This document shows positions 46,801 to 61,000 of a DNA stretch of 64,000 nucleotides, in pieces. The translations under genes and the position numbers were made by a program. Position 1 is the first letter of the stretch, and the number at the start of each line of letters is the position of its first letter. The notes under the pieces are model-generated. The model was not told the origin of the DNA. It saw only the letters and a list, made by a program, of their open reading frames with translations, and did no database searches. This DNA comes from Distichodus sexfasciatus (lineage: Eukaryota > Chordata > Actinopteri > Characiformes > Distichodontidae). The stretch is from contig JAVGVS010000663.1 in the NCBI GenBank assembly GCA_032718565.1, positions 90,601-154,600 on the forward strand, given 5' to 3'.

Positions 46801-49800
46801 CTATTTTGCGTTTTGCCTAATAAGTTTTGAACAGTAGCACCCTAGATAAAAGGATGAAACCTGTCATTTTTCAACGTCTGTCCACTTCGATTCATCAAAA
46901 ACTGATAAAGCTGCAAACTGCATGGCCCCCGTAATCACTGCTTGCAGTTATTCTTATTCTTATTATTTTCGTCTACAAAACCATAGTGATCGAGCTATAG
47001 TAAAGGAAAAAGTTTTTGACCACCTGGGGGGTGCTTAGAGAGCACTTATGAATCATATAAATTACTATGACGCTATAACAGAGCTAGAGACATCAACTAC
47101 ATATCTGTGATGTCATAACGGAGCTTTTATAATTTACATGAAATGATAGAAAACCACCCAACTCTTATATGAACACTGTTAGAGCTTAGTTTCCTTATAA
47201 ACACAACTTATTGAAGCTGTCATAACAAAAAAGAAGCTTCACTACCAAGTTACACATTTCTATTCTCTTCTGTTCTTTTTTCACTTTATTGTTCACCCTT
47301 GTGATATGATTAATGTAGTTTATCATATTAAGATATGAAAGTGGGAAATATACAGTGATACTATTTGAACAGTAGGGGCTATGTACGCTACATATGTGTT
47401 GTCATAACAGCTTTTTTTGCCTCATTCTGACTTCTGACTCACTAGACTGCTTTCTTTGATGCTTACTGCAACCTATGCTTGAACCCCGCTTATTGCCACT
47501 TGTGACTATATTTTATCTCATCTCTTATGGAAACATTAAAGTAAAGCAAAATTTAAAGCACAATAAAATTCTCACTTAAATGCCTTCTTAATAAACGACA
47601 ATTAACAAAGCAGGAGCCCATAATAATATCATAAACACTCTCTGCTATGATACAGCATTTAACATAATGTAGTAAAGTGAATTAAAATTAGGAATATAAA
47701 GCGACACTTTGGGGAAAATATGGCTGTTAAGAATGATGAATGAGTAAATATGTTACATCTCTAGGAGGCAGCTCAAATTAAATTCCTCTGGGCAACTCTA
47801 CATCTGTCCAAACCCTGAGTTTAGACTGTTTTTCTGTGAGTCTCACCTTTTCGATCTGACTTGCAGTAGCACTTTTCTTCACATCTTAATTATTTAGAAT
47901 CAGCTTGAATTGTTACTCCCTCTGCTGTCACTGTATCTTTTTCTGTCTGGTTCTCTGTCTCTCTTTCTACCGTCTCTCTGAATTGTGAATTGTTAGGTCA
48001 GTTCTGGATGTTGTATCACTGCTGAAGCCAAGCAGATGTGTTCAGAGACGAAAATCACTCCTTTTCCTGACTTCTGTCTGTCTCTGTCTCTCTCACTTAT
48101 TCACACACACGACCTCTCTCTCCAGTTTTCCCTGAGAATCCTGAGAGTTGACTGCTTGTCATGAAATATTAACTAAACATAGACTACAATTACAAATTGC
48201 ACAGGTGTGTGTGTGTAATATTAGAATTTAGCTTTCGGCAAAGCATTCAGTTAATAGATCCACTGTATGGAGTAACAGCACTAAGCTTCATACTAAACAT
48301 GGCACGGTAACACTTTTTTATGTCCGATACGATGCAAAATTTGTACGATACAAACCGAACATAAAAACGTGGTATCGTAGCTTGTTTAAAATTAACAGCC
48401 ATATATAGAACAACCAAACTTAAATGCATTTAAACCCTTTTCCAACACTTTTGGCTAAAAGGATGATTAATTCATTCAAGTATATTATTTTGTTTGCTTG
48501 TACTGGTAAAACCTCTTTCCTACACTGTCATATACCAAAGCTGTTGATACGTCTTTTCAAGTATTTTCACACAAGCCTATTTGTAGTTAAATTAAAATTG
48601 TAACATAGTGAGATTTTTTCTCAGACAACAAACAGCAGTTAGTGTTTTAGTAATTCAGTTTTATTCACTCAGTGGCGGTGTTAGCGTGCTAGCGTCTACT
48701 CGTTTGTGAGGCTATTGTGAGGTTTTAATAGATATTATTAGAAACAAGGAAACTTCAGAAATGTAAACAAACTCATGCACATCCAGGAAAAGCTAAGAAT
48801 ATACCCAAGCACAAACACATGATAAAAAGAGGCCGATAGTACTGTAATTACAGAGAGTGAAAAGTGGATGCAGGCTCCTCAGGCGTGATGACACTCTCCT
48901 GCCCTTGACCTTCACATGAAGAAGGGCTGAGAGAGTTGGTCTTACCACACTTAATTGCTGTAAAGTTCTAAAGCAGGGGTGCTTGACATGCGATAAGTAG
49001 CTCACTCATTAGCACGGAAGACACTGACTCACTAGGGAGCCCCCAAAATCTCTCTCCCTCTCTCGTTCTGTACGCTCGGAGTGTCTAAAATTAAAAACCC
49101 AGCGTGCTTTAGAGCTCAAATCTGTGACTGCTCTTCTTCTGCACACTGCTCGCCCTGTTCTTTAATACATGTTGGTGCTAATTAACTCCTGTAGGGATTT
49201 CCTATTGACGCTACAGGAAGTGTCAGTGCAGCTGATGTCTCTGCTGGATTAGGTCTAGTACACTAGGATTAGGCTTCATACCCTTCAGCTGTACTACATC
49301 GGTTGATACCTGTGTAAGCTCATGGCTTTATGGCTCTTTGGCCAAGACGGGATAATCGCTGTGGCTGGCAATGAATGAAAAATTAAAAATAAGAACAAAG
49401 CTTGCCTTGTTGGTTATCTCAAGTTTTCTTTCAGCGTTGTTAAAACTGATTTTATGGAATGTCAGAATGATAGTGTTACAGTACTGGAGTCTGGTCTCGT
49501 TCCAGTTTTTGAAAGTCTCGGTCTTGTCTCGGACTCGGACAAAGAGGACTCGGGATTTGATTTGGAGACCAGCCGAGACCACAACTCTTTGAGAGCGACG
49601 CAGGCATTTTGTGTTGTTTATTAATTAGTGTTTTAATAACTCAGAATCCCTTTAACTTACAGAAACAACACACATACCGTCAGAATCACAAGACGTTCAA
49701 CTTACTGCACATAAAACTCATTCCTCTGTATGTGAAGTTATTTCTGAGTAATTCCGTACACAAAAACTGAAGTAATTGCGTAAAAACATATTAATTACAT

Positions 49801-51968
49801 TATTCATGATGTAAACACACACATTAGCGTTGGCGACTCTCATATGGAACACCATCATGCACAAAAATGTAGTTCTCTTCCAGAAAGGACAAAAGCAGCT
49901 CATTTTATAGACCAACATGAGCCCAGATCGGTTTAAAATGACCCAAAACTTTAGTATTTCTTCATTTTCAATTGATCAGAAAATACTTTTCCATTTTATA
50001 ATGTTAGAACATAATCAATAGGGAAAAATAAATGTAGAAAAATTCATTTTTTGTTATCAAATAATTGCATTCTGTATCCAGATGGATATCAAATGGATAA
50101 AGAAGTGTTTCTGCCTAATATTAATATAACATAGTTAGCAACTATTCTTTTGGAAAACGCACCCCTGAGTGGGAGTCAGGAAGGGGGCGTGTTAATCTAC
50201 ACTTCACACCACAATGGGGAGACCTCACTTTCTATCTTTGACGAGACGTTTAAAAAACAGCTGATACTGCAGAGGCGCTATGACGGACATCTTGAAGCGG
50301 TGGCTTTATTAAGCGGTAACCGGCCCAAGCCCAGTCTCGTGAGAGAGCTCTAATGCAGAAAGCCTACAGTGAGCTGCTAAGAAGTGGTTTGGTAATTGGA
50401 GATGACATGCTACAAGTGTTCTGGAGCTCTTCTGGTCCACACCTACTCCTTATACAACCCCTGGACCCATGTAAAACAATCCCAGCGGGTCAGACCCGGC
50501 CAAACGTCTATGGTTCAGTAAAAAATGAAATAAATATATTCCAGGCTTACACCACACTCAATTTCATTCCCAGGTAGACATCTCCAGCCAGAGAGAAATA
50601 GCAGTAGGAGAAAAGCAGCAGTAAAACAGCTTTGGAATGGAGCAGACAGCATTAACAAGTCTAGGCCCTTTTTTTGAATGATTAAATGACTAAGGGCTGT
50701 AGATGAGTTTCACCATCACTTAACTGAGCTGAAGTTTGGCTGCGTGCTGTTATAGACGCTTTTGATGACTTTTCCATACGGAGAAGCAACAGCAAGTCTG
50801 GAATTGGTCATTTGTCAGTAGCCTAAATAGGGAGTTTTGTGACTGGCCAGAAGAATTATGTTGTTAGGACTGGTCAGTGGACATAGTAGTTAGCGGTGTT
50901 AAAATTAATCGCATAATCGATGCACCGTGATGCAGACATGGACGATTCTGGATTGATGCGGGGCAGACCATAATCCAGTCCCTCCAGGATTTCACGGGTC
51001 TTTTTGGACATTGTTGCAGCCTAAATGCCAGATTTTGCGACAGCTTTTCTTCAAAATTGAGATGAAAAGTGGTGGTGTTTTTAGGCGTTTTGTTGCAATA
51101 AAGTTGTGGGAGCAAGTCACAAAAATTTGCGATTTATGATTCTTTAACAATTAATTCAAATGATGGAAACAAAACCACTTTATTTTTATTAACCATTAAT
51201 CATTTACTTATTTTTGAAGGTAAATGTGAAGCGTTTTTATCACACGTTTCTTGCGTCGTTTAAACGTAACAAGGGACTGAGTTCACTGACGTATGGCCCG
51301 ACATTTTGCAAGAAACGACAATGATTGGTCAAAAATTGTGGAAAGGTTGCGGTAATTGGTCAAGATTTTTAGGGTAGTAATGAATTTGTGGAGATTGGCG
51401 TTAATAGTCACAATCCTGGAAGGTCTGACTAGTGCATTGGGATGTTTGGACCTGCGTGAAGTCCAGTAATTTGGTCTCAGTGCAGGGAGGAATCTGGTGG
51501 TGGGTTGTATCCCCTACACATTAACCTCAAACCAGCTTTTCATGCCTTCCTCCTCGTCTCACTGGTCATTTGATGGAACAGAACGTTACATGAGTGCTGA
51601 TTTGTGTCTCGGAAAACACTATATTCCAACATGAAAAGGTCTTTGTGTGTTCCGGGCATTGCCAGATTCTTGTGTGTTTCTGTAACAGAATATGACATGA
51701 TCTGTTGTTTGCAGCACTGAGAAGGTTGGGATTATCAGGGAGACTTGACCAACAAGTCAAAAAGCCTAAAAACTGATCAGATATCTTGACTGTTTGCCTG
51801 GCGTCATGCCAACGATTACTTTGTTAATCGGTTAATCTGTCGATTGTTTTTTTGATTAATCAATTATTATTCGGATTAAAAATTTTTTTTTAAACGATTT
51901 CATTTCCAGCATTTTTTTAACCAAACTTTTCTTTCTTTCTTTTTTACTCTCTAACATTATAAACTGGA

Positions 51969-52044
<76 letters not shown>

Positions 52045-55000
52045 TGATTAATTAAAAATGAAGAAATATTGAAGTTTTGGCCATCATGTTTATCCAAGTT
52101 GGACTCATGTTGGTCTAAAACTCATTTTCTGACTCATTTCTGGGAAGAACTATATTTTTTGTGCAAGGCGTCGTTCACATGAGAGTCCGTCACAATACTT
52201 AGCCAGTGAACCGTGGAATAATCACTGAAAATATCAAGTAAATGTCTGTACTGTGAGTAGAACGCTGGTTGTTGTTGTTTATCAGCTATAAATGAGTTTT
52301 GTCTGTAATAAATGTGAAGATTTGACTGAACTGGACGCTTTAGTGAATGACTTCCCGGAGAGTGATGTGAAAAATGTCATCCATGTGATTCTACGTGATT
52401 ACTTTTTTGATAGAGTTTTAGCGACGGTAAGACACGGCGCCGGTTCTCGTCTCCTTCTTATTCTTCTTTTATGGCAGTCGGCGTCCAGCTTAATGCTGCT
52501 TTACTGCCACTGCGGCTTTGGTTAGCTTACTGACCCCACATTAGTGAGTAGCCACTGTACTTATGTGTACAATAACGTAGACCCAACTAATCCATTATTC
52601 AGTTAGTCGCCAACTATCTTAATAATTGATTTTAATCTATTAGTTGTTGCAGCCCTGTTTCCGGCTCTAGAGGAAGTTAACTGACAGATTTTTTCATGAA
52701 TGTATGTGCTTCACGTCGTGCTACTGATTCAACTGACACAAATCCCGAAGTCTACAACTCTGTAGCAAGTTGTTAGGATCCCTCATTAGGAGTGTGGTGG
52801 TGCAAACAAACTGTAAGTTATGAGATGTTTAGCAGCTGTACTTGCTACTCTGGCTGTATTGATCTTGTAATGAGTTTGAAATGATTATAAGAGGTACAGT
52901 ATGTACGCGATGGGGTTTATATTTTAGTCACGGGGTAGTTAGGACTTGATGGATGCGGGTTAATGGAGACCTCAGATTTGTGACTCGCGAGTTATTTAAT
53001 GGATCCGTGCGATTCACCCGGATGAGTCGTGAATCGCCCAGCTCTATAACAGAGCCTGTTTGAACCCGATGCACCGATTAAGTGTGTTAGCTCTTCTGAA
53101 CAACGGCTTGTTTTCTTTGGACACATTTCTTAGCAGTTGGCAGCGTTACCCCCAGAACCTATAGCGCTCTTGGCATGACAGTGTGTCTGAGAGAGTGAAT
53201 GTGGTTTAGATGTACATAGTAAAATGCCCTGCAGTGGTTTTAGACTGATCAGCTCCTCTCCCGTCCTCAATAAGCCCGGACTGCATTCTTTTGGATAATA
53301 AAGTCGGGAGAAGGGGGTGGAAACAGCTTTGATTGGAGGTCTTTGCTTCAAGCATTCGAGTGGTTAGAATGGCTGAATGGTATTTAAACGTGGCTTTCTT
53401 AGCCCCTCTTGGCCTCTTATTCTGGCCAGGCCTGGTGCTTCTCTCCCTCTCCCTCTCATTCATGCCGTCTTGACTCTATTATGGCAGCACAGACAAAACC
53501 CCCGAATTGTTTGGCTCCAGAAAGCCCCCGCCCCATCAATAGTTCAGACGTTTCTCGACAATGCAGAAGGAGCACAAACAGTTCAATTGTCCGAGCTTTG
53601 AATTTAAATGCTGTGTCTGTTTGCTATAGAATTCATTTTATGATCAGATTAAAGATGTTACTGCTCAACATTGGTTCCGTCTTGGTTAAACAGATGACTT
53701 CTCTTCAGGTGTGATTTCACTGTTCGGAATCCTCTCTGTCTGTGTTTAGTTTTTACACAAATACTTTCAACAAATGGTGTTTTACAGTTTGTTAGAGCCA
53801 TTTTTGTGCTGAACCTGAACATGCACATTTGGATATGTGTTTGTAACAGAAATTTTAGTTATATTTCTGATATCCGAATATTTTTAATAGCTTTTTTTAA
53901 GAATTAGTACCCTTCACATGTAATTGCCTTACGTGGTGCAATTTGGTCGGCTGCTGAATGTCGTGTAAAAGCATAAGCATAAGTAAAGATACAGACGTCA
54001 AGGAAAGGCTTGGATTCAAGACTTTTATTTTTCGAGTGCAAAAGAACTCCGAGGTCCGAGGCTAGTGAGTCAGCACGCTGCACTCACACAGTAGATGTCT
54101 GCAGGAGCTCCCCTGCATCTCTGCATCTGATGTTCACCGGATCTACAAGTGGTCAACAACACCAGACAGCAGACTGGACACAGGTTTTGGGTTATACACC
54201 TCCTCTTACACTGACAGCTAGCTAAGTTAGCTCAGCTGACGTTACCTGGTTTCTGTGGGTTGATAGAAAAACATATCTCTGCTAACCTGTTCGATATTTA
54301 CGTCAATTACATAGTTTGTCACAATCAATCAAGCACACCTGAACTAATCCTAGCTGCAGACTGTTTTATTCACCGTAAAAGTATGTTTGAGCTGATATAA
54401 GTGTAGTGATATAATAAGTTTACCTCATCAAGTTAGCCCACTAACGCTAACGCTAACTCATCCTAACGCCGGCTGGTGATATTGAGCATTTGTTTCATTG
54501 GGTTTGTTCTGACTTTTGATGAACGTGCTATCACTCATGTTGTCAAATTTTGTGATTTTGTCTCCCTTTATAATGATTCTTTAACAATTAATTAAAATGA
54601 AGGGAACAAAACTGCTATTATTTTTGTTAACCATTAATCATTAGTTATTTTTGAAGGTAAACATGAGTTGTTTTTATCACACGTTTCCTGCGTCTTCTAC
54701 ACGTAACAAGGAAGTGAGTTTGCTGACGTACGGCTCAACGTTTTGCGGGAAACGACAATGATTGGTCAAAAATTGCAGAAAAGTTGTGGTAATTGGTCAA
54801 ATTGGTAATTGGTATTCTCAGCGTAGGAGATTAAATCTCAGCAATGAGGCTTGCACATGAAAATGACATATCAAATTTGCTGTTAGAGTATGAAAAGACC
54901 TAATAAACCTCCCCAGTCAGTCAGCCCGTCTCGCTTGTTCCACTTTGATTCTTGACACCCGTGAGGACGCAGTGAACGCTTGATTACATTGTCAGTGTCA

Positions 55001-58000
55001 TGTTAATCTCATCTGCTTGTCTTTTCTTTCTCTCCAGCACACGTCAGCATTCCAGACACAATCCTTTGAGGAAACTCCCGAGGCTGCAGCCGCTCATGTC
55101 TAGCGGCGCTGCTCCACTCCGAGCACACCGCATAGCGCCAGCGCCTTCACATGACCTTGGGCTTTTGAGTTGGCGAGATGTTCTCTGTTGAAGGGTCTCC
55201 AAACTCGCAGGGATTAGAGCAAATCAATGCTGTTGGATCAAGCGTTGAGCCTGATGCATTCTCACCCCTGATTCCCAATACCACCGTTGGCATCATGCCC
55301 AGCGCACTTTGGTTCCTCGGCATCCAAATGAGTTGATCTTTCACCAGCACGCTCCCTCTTGACTCCTATTATTCAAGGGTTTCGTGTGTATTTTTAGAGA
55401 CCAAGGCCACATATTCTGCAGAAATATTGGGCACCTGCGTTGTGTAATGGCCCAGATCGAACTTGAAATTAATCGCAGAACCGATGCGTCGCGATGCAGA
55501 CGTGGACGATTCTGCAGGGATGCAATTGCAGACCATAATCGATTATAATCATTTTTAACCAGCGGTCCGCTGCCCCTTAGTAGTCCGTGGCGGCATTGCA
55601 GGAGATCCGTGATATGCAATCCACTTTCACTACTGAGATCACTTTTTAAAAAATTATTCCTTTTTTCATTTCTCAAAACATTTCATTTGGGCATCTTTAT
55701 GAATAATGAAGTTAATGCAAATATCTAAAAAGTAATACAAAAAATACTCTCCTCCCACAATCACACTGCTCTGCGTAGTCTGAGTGGTGGTACCTGGGAT
55801 AGAGGCAATTGAAAACCTCCCGATTATATCATAATGACATTGCTCCGTGATTTTCAGGCTACGGCATAACAATTCTAGTTAAAAATAACATCCCGGTAGC
55901 AACTATGGCTGCACAGTAATGTAGAAAAATTGATGGGATGCATCGAGATATCGTATCGAATCTAATCGTTGACCTAATAATCGTAATCAAATTGAATCTA
56001 ATCGTGACATCTCGATTGTGTAATGGCCCGGATCGAACTCCACCTCTGTTTGTTGATATAAATGGAAGGTAAGAAATTAGGAGACTCAAGAGTTAATTAA
56101 ACAGCACTTCAGGCCAGTGAACAGACATTTATTGAGTGTTTCCTCCAGACACAACTGAATTACTTACCCTTGGTCAAAGGAACTGTATTGATTGATTTAA
56201 CTTATGAGCTCAATATTTACCTTTGGCAAAGAGTTGCCATTTTTTTGGCATCTGAGCGTTAATATGTAAATCCCACTAATAAAATTGAATGATTTATCAT
56301 TTGCTGACATAGAGCAGGCATGGAGCAGGCATATATTATCCACTGTTGAATGCAGCTCGGCATTCCGGTCTCGTCTGTGTGGCTTTTTGAGGCTGCCTGC
56401 TGTTCGTGTTGGAGATTTAAGCCTTTCGGGGCTTAACACTGCTCCGTGATGTCCTACATAAAAAAAAAAAGTTTCTAAAGAAATGATCAAAGATGGCAAT
56501 TTAGCAATACATCATGCAGCAGAGGCACAACCACCTGACGTATAAAGGAATAAATGGCGGAAGCAGGAACATGACATTCTCCCTTGTTACGATTTTAGGT
56601 TCCAGCGGTCTGTAGATTTACTGCATTTGTTAGGAGCCTACCCATTACCTCTGGTCAGAAACCTGTGTGTTTACCGCACTGTGGTGCTTAGTTCTGGTGG
56701 AATATACTGAGGAGGGGTAGCAGCTGCACACACAAGCCGTCATATACTAAACACGGCACGATACCGCTGATTTATACCTGATACCGATATTGTACATGTG
56801 AATATCTGATGATACCATACAAATCCAATACAGTCTCTGAGTCTTTTTTAAACAAAAAATAATGCTTTAAAAATGTCCGAATACGTGACTGAGATTATTC
56901 TGTTCTGCTTAAGGAAATACTTGACTTAAATCCTGTTTTCCAACTAAAACAATGTAATAATTACACCCCCATATGTATATGCTAAATGATTTATTATTCA
57001 AATAACATCTCAAACATGATTCCTTTAAACACAGTTGTGTCATTTAGTGACGCTCCCTAATCCTGCGGCGCTAAAAGCATCAGGAACACAGAGATTGTGA
57101 GTGAGAGCTGGTGTTGTTAAGGAAATTAAACAGTATAATGGTGTGATGTGCTTTTGGGCTTGTAGTGTGTTGTGTTGCTTGTTCTGCTCATTGTCATATC
57201 AATATGTAGGAATTAGTGTGAATGTTGAACAATAATCCAGCTTTACCGCAATGACCAATACCTGATCCAGCTGTTTGAGTCGCTGTCGGACCGATATCCC
57301 ATCCACGTATTGAACGTATAGATCTCTAAGGAGCAACCTCTTCCTCATCAAGAACGATTCATTTGTTCAGTCTTCACATGCTTTGTGTTCAGAATGAATA
57401 TTCAGCATGTTAAGATGACAGTATACTGGAGTTTTCAGCTTATTACTCTTTCAGACCGTATTATTATAACTTTCTTTTCATCGTGCAGTATTTTGAGCTG
57501 TGACAAAGCAGTGTAATAAAGAGCTAGCTACCCCCCACTGACTTGTGCTCGCCTCATAAAATTCTTTTTCTTGTGAAAAGGGGAAATGCCTCAATGCAAT
57601 CTGCATATCGACTGCTTCTTGTTTATGTTGCTGAGTGTGGAACTGAATTTGTTGTAATGGTCATCTCTTTCTCTTCGATTGTTTTCAGCAGATCAGTTTA
57701 TGTGCACAACTCCAGCAGTCGCAGACATCATCATCCTGGTAGACGGCTCGTGGAGCATCGGCAGGTTCAACTTCCGACTCGTGCGCACGTTCCTCGAAAA
57801 CCTGGTCAACGCTTTTGATGTGGGGATTGATAAAACACGTATAGGTATGTTTGGGTTACTATGATCCTATGACTGGGTCTTTGTAGGGGTGGTGAAATTA
57901 ATCACATAATCAATGCATCGCGATGCAGACCTGGATGATTGTGCCTCAATGCAATGGCAGACTATAATCGATTAGAATGGAGTGGTCCCCCTAGTGGTCC

Positions 58001-61000
58001 GCGAAGGCACTGCAGGTGGTCTGTGTGCAATCCACTTTCACAACTGAAATCACTTGAAAAAATTATTCCTTTTTTCCTTTTTCAAAACATTTCCAGATGG
58101 TTTGGACATCTTGATAAATAATGAATTTAATGCAAATATTTAAAAAAAAAACCCAAAATATAACTGCAAGCAGTGATTACGGGGGCCATGCAATTTGCAG
58201 CTTTATCAGTTTTTGATGAATCGAAGTGGACAGACGTTGAAATATGACACGTTTCATCCTTTTATCTAGGGTGCTACGGTTCAAAACTTATTAGGCAAAA
58301 TGCAAAATAGCTTATTATAGCGCCACCAACTGGCAGAGTGGTGCAATTTTTTTTTTGCCTGAGTAGTGGGAGGAGTGCCAGACCTACCTGCCAAATTTCT
58401 AAGCTGTAGCCCACCCAGAGCCGGATTTCTATGACACTTGGTGTGTGGCATTGCAGTCCCATGCCAAGCCGAGCACATTTATTTACATATTACAGAAAAA
58501 TGAAGACATAAATTAAAAATGTGCTCAATAATAATTAAAGAAGAGTGTCTTGGGATTCAAATGATACCAGTTGCATACAGATTGGACAAGAATCCAGGGA
58601 CGAGTTCGAAAAAGATGAGTTTTCATTTTATGCAAATTAGCGAAAAATCAAATATGGCAGAAATAGATGCGGGGGTCTAAAAAAATTGACTTAACCCAAG
58701 GAATAAGATTGTATATGATTTTTGAGAATGGGAACTAAGATTCGAATTTTATTAGACAAAATGCAATTTTTTTTGAAAAACCGCAAAATAGCTTATTTTG
58801 GTGCAATTTTTTTTGCCTGAGTAGTAGGTGGGGTACCGGACCTACCTGCCAAATTTCAAAGCTGTAGGTCTTACCGTTTTTTCTCCACAACGCGTTTTAA
58901 GGCAGAAAAAAAAATCGGCACAATAACAATAGGGTACCACGCAGTGTTCCACTGCATGCCCCCCTAAAAATACTCCCTCCCACACTCATACTGCTTAGAC
59001 TTAGTGGTAGTCCCTGGGACAGAAGCAGTTGAAAATCATAATGTTATTGCTTGGTGATTTTCTGGCTACAGCATGAGTAGCAAGTATGGCTGCCCAATCT
59101 GCGTGCAACGCGAAGTAACATAGAAAAATTGGGGCCACGCATCGTGATGTTAATCTAAACGGTAATTATCGTAATCGAATCAAATGGTGAGACCAGTGAA
59201 CGTTCACACCTTTGGGCTTTTCAGCTCAGAAAGTAACAGAATGATGGACAACATCAACTTCTTTGTTCCACCTCAGGACTGGCTCAGTACAGTGGAGATC
59301 CCAGGATCGAGTGGCACCTCAATGGCTTCAGCACCAAAGAAGCTGTCATAGATGCCGTCAAAAACTTGCCATACAAAGGAGGAAACACACTCACAGGTAC
59401 ACACCAAAATAGAGACTCTAGCATACACGCAAAAATAGGACGAGTTTGGTTCCAAAACGCTATAAATCCACTGTCGTTAAATTGAGAAAAAAGTGTTTTC
59501 TTTTCCAAGAATTTGCGTCTCGGAATGGCGCGCTGTGAGTGGTCGAATGTAAATGTCGCATTCTGCTTAAAATCAGGACATGCGTTTGTCTCAGTTTGGG
59601 GGAAAAACGGAAGAAACTGTGCAGAGAAATTTTGAGTAATAACCAAATGGGGAGCTTATTTCGGCAGTAACTCAATTTTTTAACTAATGCCGTTTAGCAC
59701 GTTTTGGAACCAAATCTATCCAAATTTAATGAAATTACTTCCACAGTTTTGGTTAACACGGCTTTATTGCTTTTTTAATCTCTCAGTCCATGACTTTGGG
59801 GTGGTGAAATATTTATTTCATGTGAATTAACGTGGAGGGGAACAATGGTTTGTGTTTGCTTTGGTGTTACATATAGGTCTGGCCCTCACATACATCATGA
59901 AGAACAGCTTCAAACCAGAATCTGGTTCTCGAGCTCATGTTCCCAAAATCGGAATACTGGTCACTGATGGCAAATCCCAGGATGCTGTTGACCTTCCTTC
60001 TCAGAGCCTGAGAGATGCTGGCGTCGAGCTCTTTGCCATTGGTATGAATACATTCTCCACTGTGTAAATCCTCTATCAGTCATGGAAGTACTGTTAATAT
60101 TTCTTGGTTTACAATGGAAGTGGTTTACAGGAAGTGGAGTGATAACATACAGTACTGTGCAAAAGTTTTAGGCAGGTGTGAAAAAATGCTGTCAACAAAG
60201 AATGCTTTCAAAAATGGAAGTGTGAATCATTTATTTTCATCAATCAACAAAATGCAGTGAATGAACAAAAGAGAATCTAAATCAAATCAATATTTGGTGT
60301 GACCACCCTTTGCCTTCAAAACAGCATCAGTTCTTCTAGGTACACTTGCACACAGTTTTTGAAGGAACTCGGCTGGTAGGTTGTTCCAAACATCTTGGAG
60401 AACTAACCACAGATCTATAATCCTATCATCCTACAAAATAATATAATGACTATAATCCTACAAAATAATATAATGACTATAATCCTACAAAATCCCTGAC
60501 TTTGTGCAAGTGTACCTATAAGAACTGATGCTGGTTTGAAGGCAAAAGGTAGTAACACCAAATATTGATTTGATTTAGATTTTTCTTTTGTTCGCTCACT
60601 TTGCATTTTGTAAATTGATAAAAATAAACAATCATTATTTATATTTCTAATAGCATTCTTTGTTTACAGCATTTTTTCACACCTGCCTAAACTTTTGCAC
60701 AGTACTGTATGTAACCACGCCTGTGAAAACCCAGCTACAATTGCTCTAAGGTGAATAATGGCAGGGGAATCAGTGACGTTTATGAGGCACCACTTTCCCA
60801 CTCATTTCAGTGTTATTGGTAGGCTTTTTCACCAAACAGACCGTGTGTACATCACTGGAAATGGGAGAACGTAAACGTAACATTGAAATGTCTCAAAAAC
60901 ATGGTTTTCTGAGCCCGTAGTTTGCCAAATCTTTGACGTGGTCTTACTCGGTCAGTATTAAAGATATCAAGGTGAAAATGTTCCTTACATTATGTAGAAC

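Noticed and set aside
52292..52525. 77-codon plus-strand frame with Cys residues and a hydrophobic C-terminus
   Set aside because: It lies inside a hAT-like repeat and matches no domain I can recognise; Cys spacing does not form a convincing finger.
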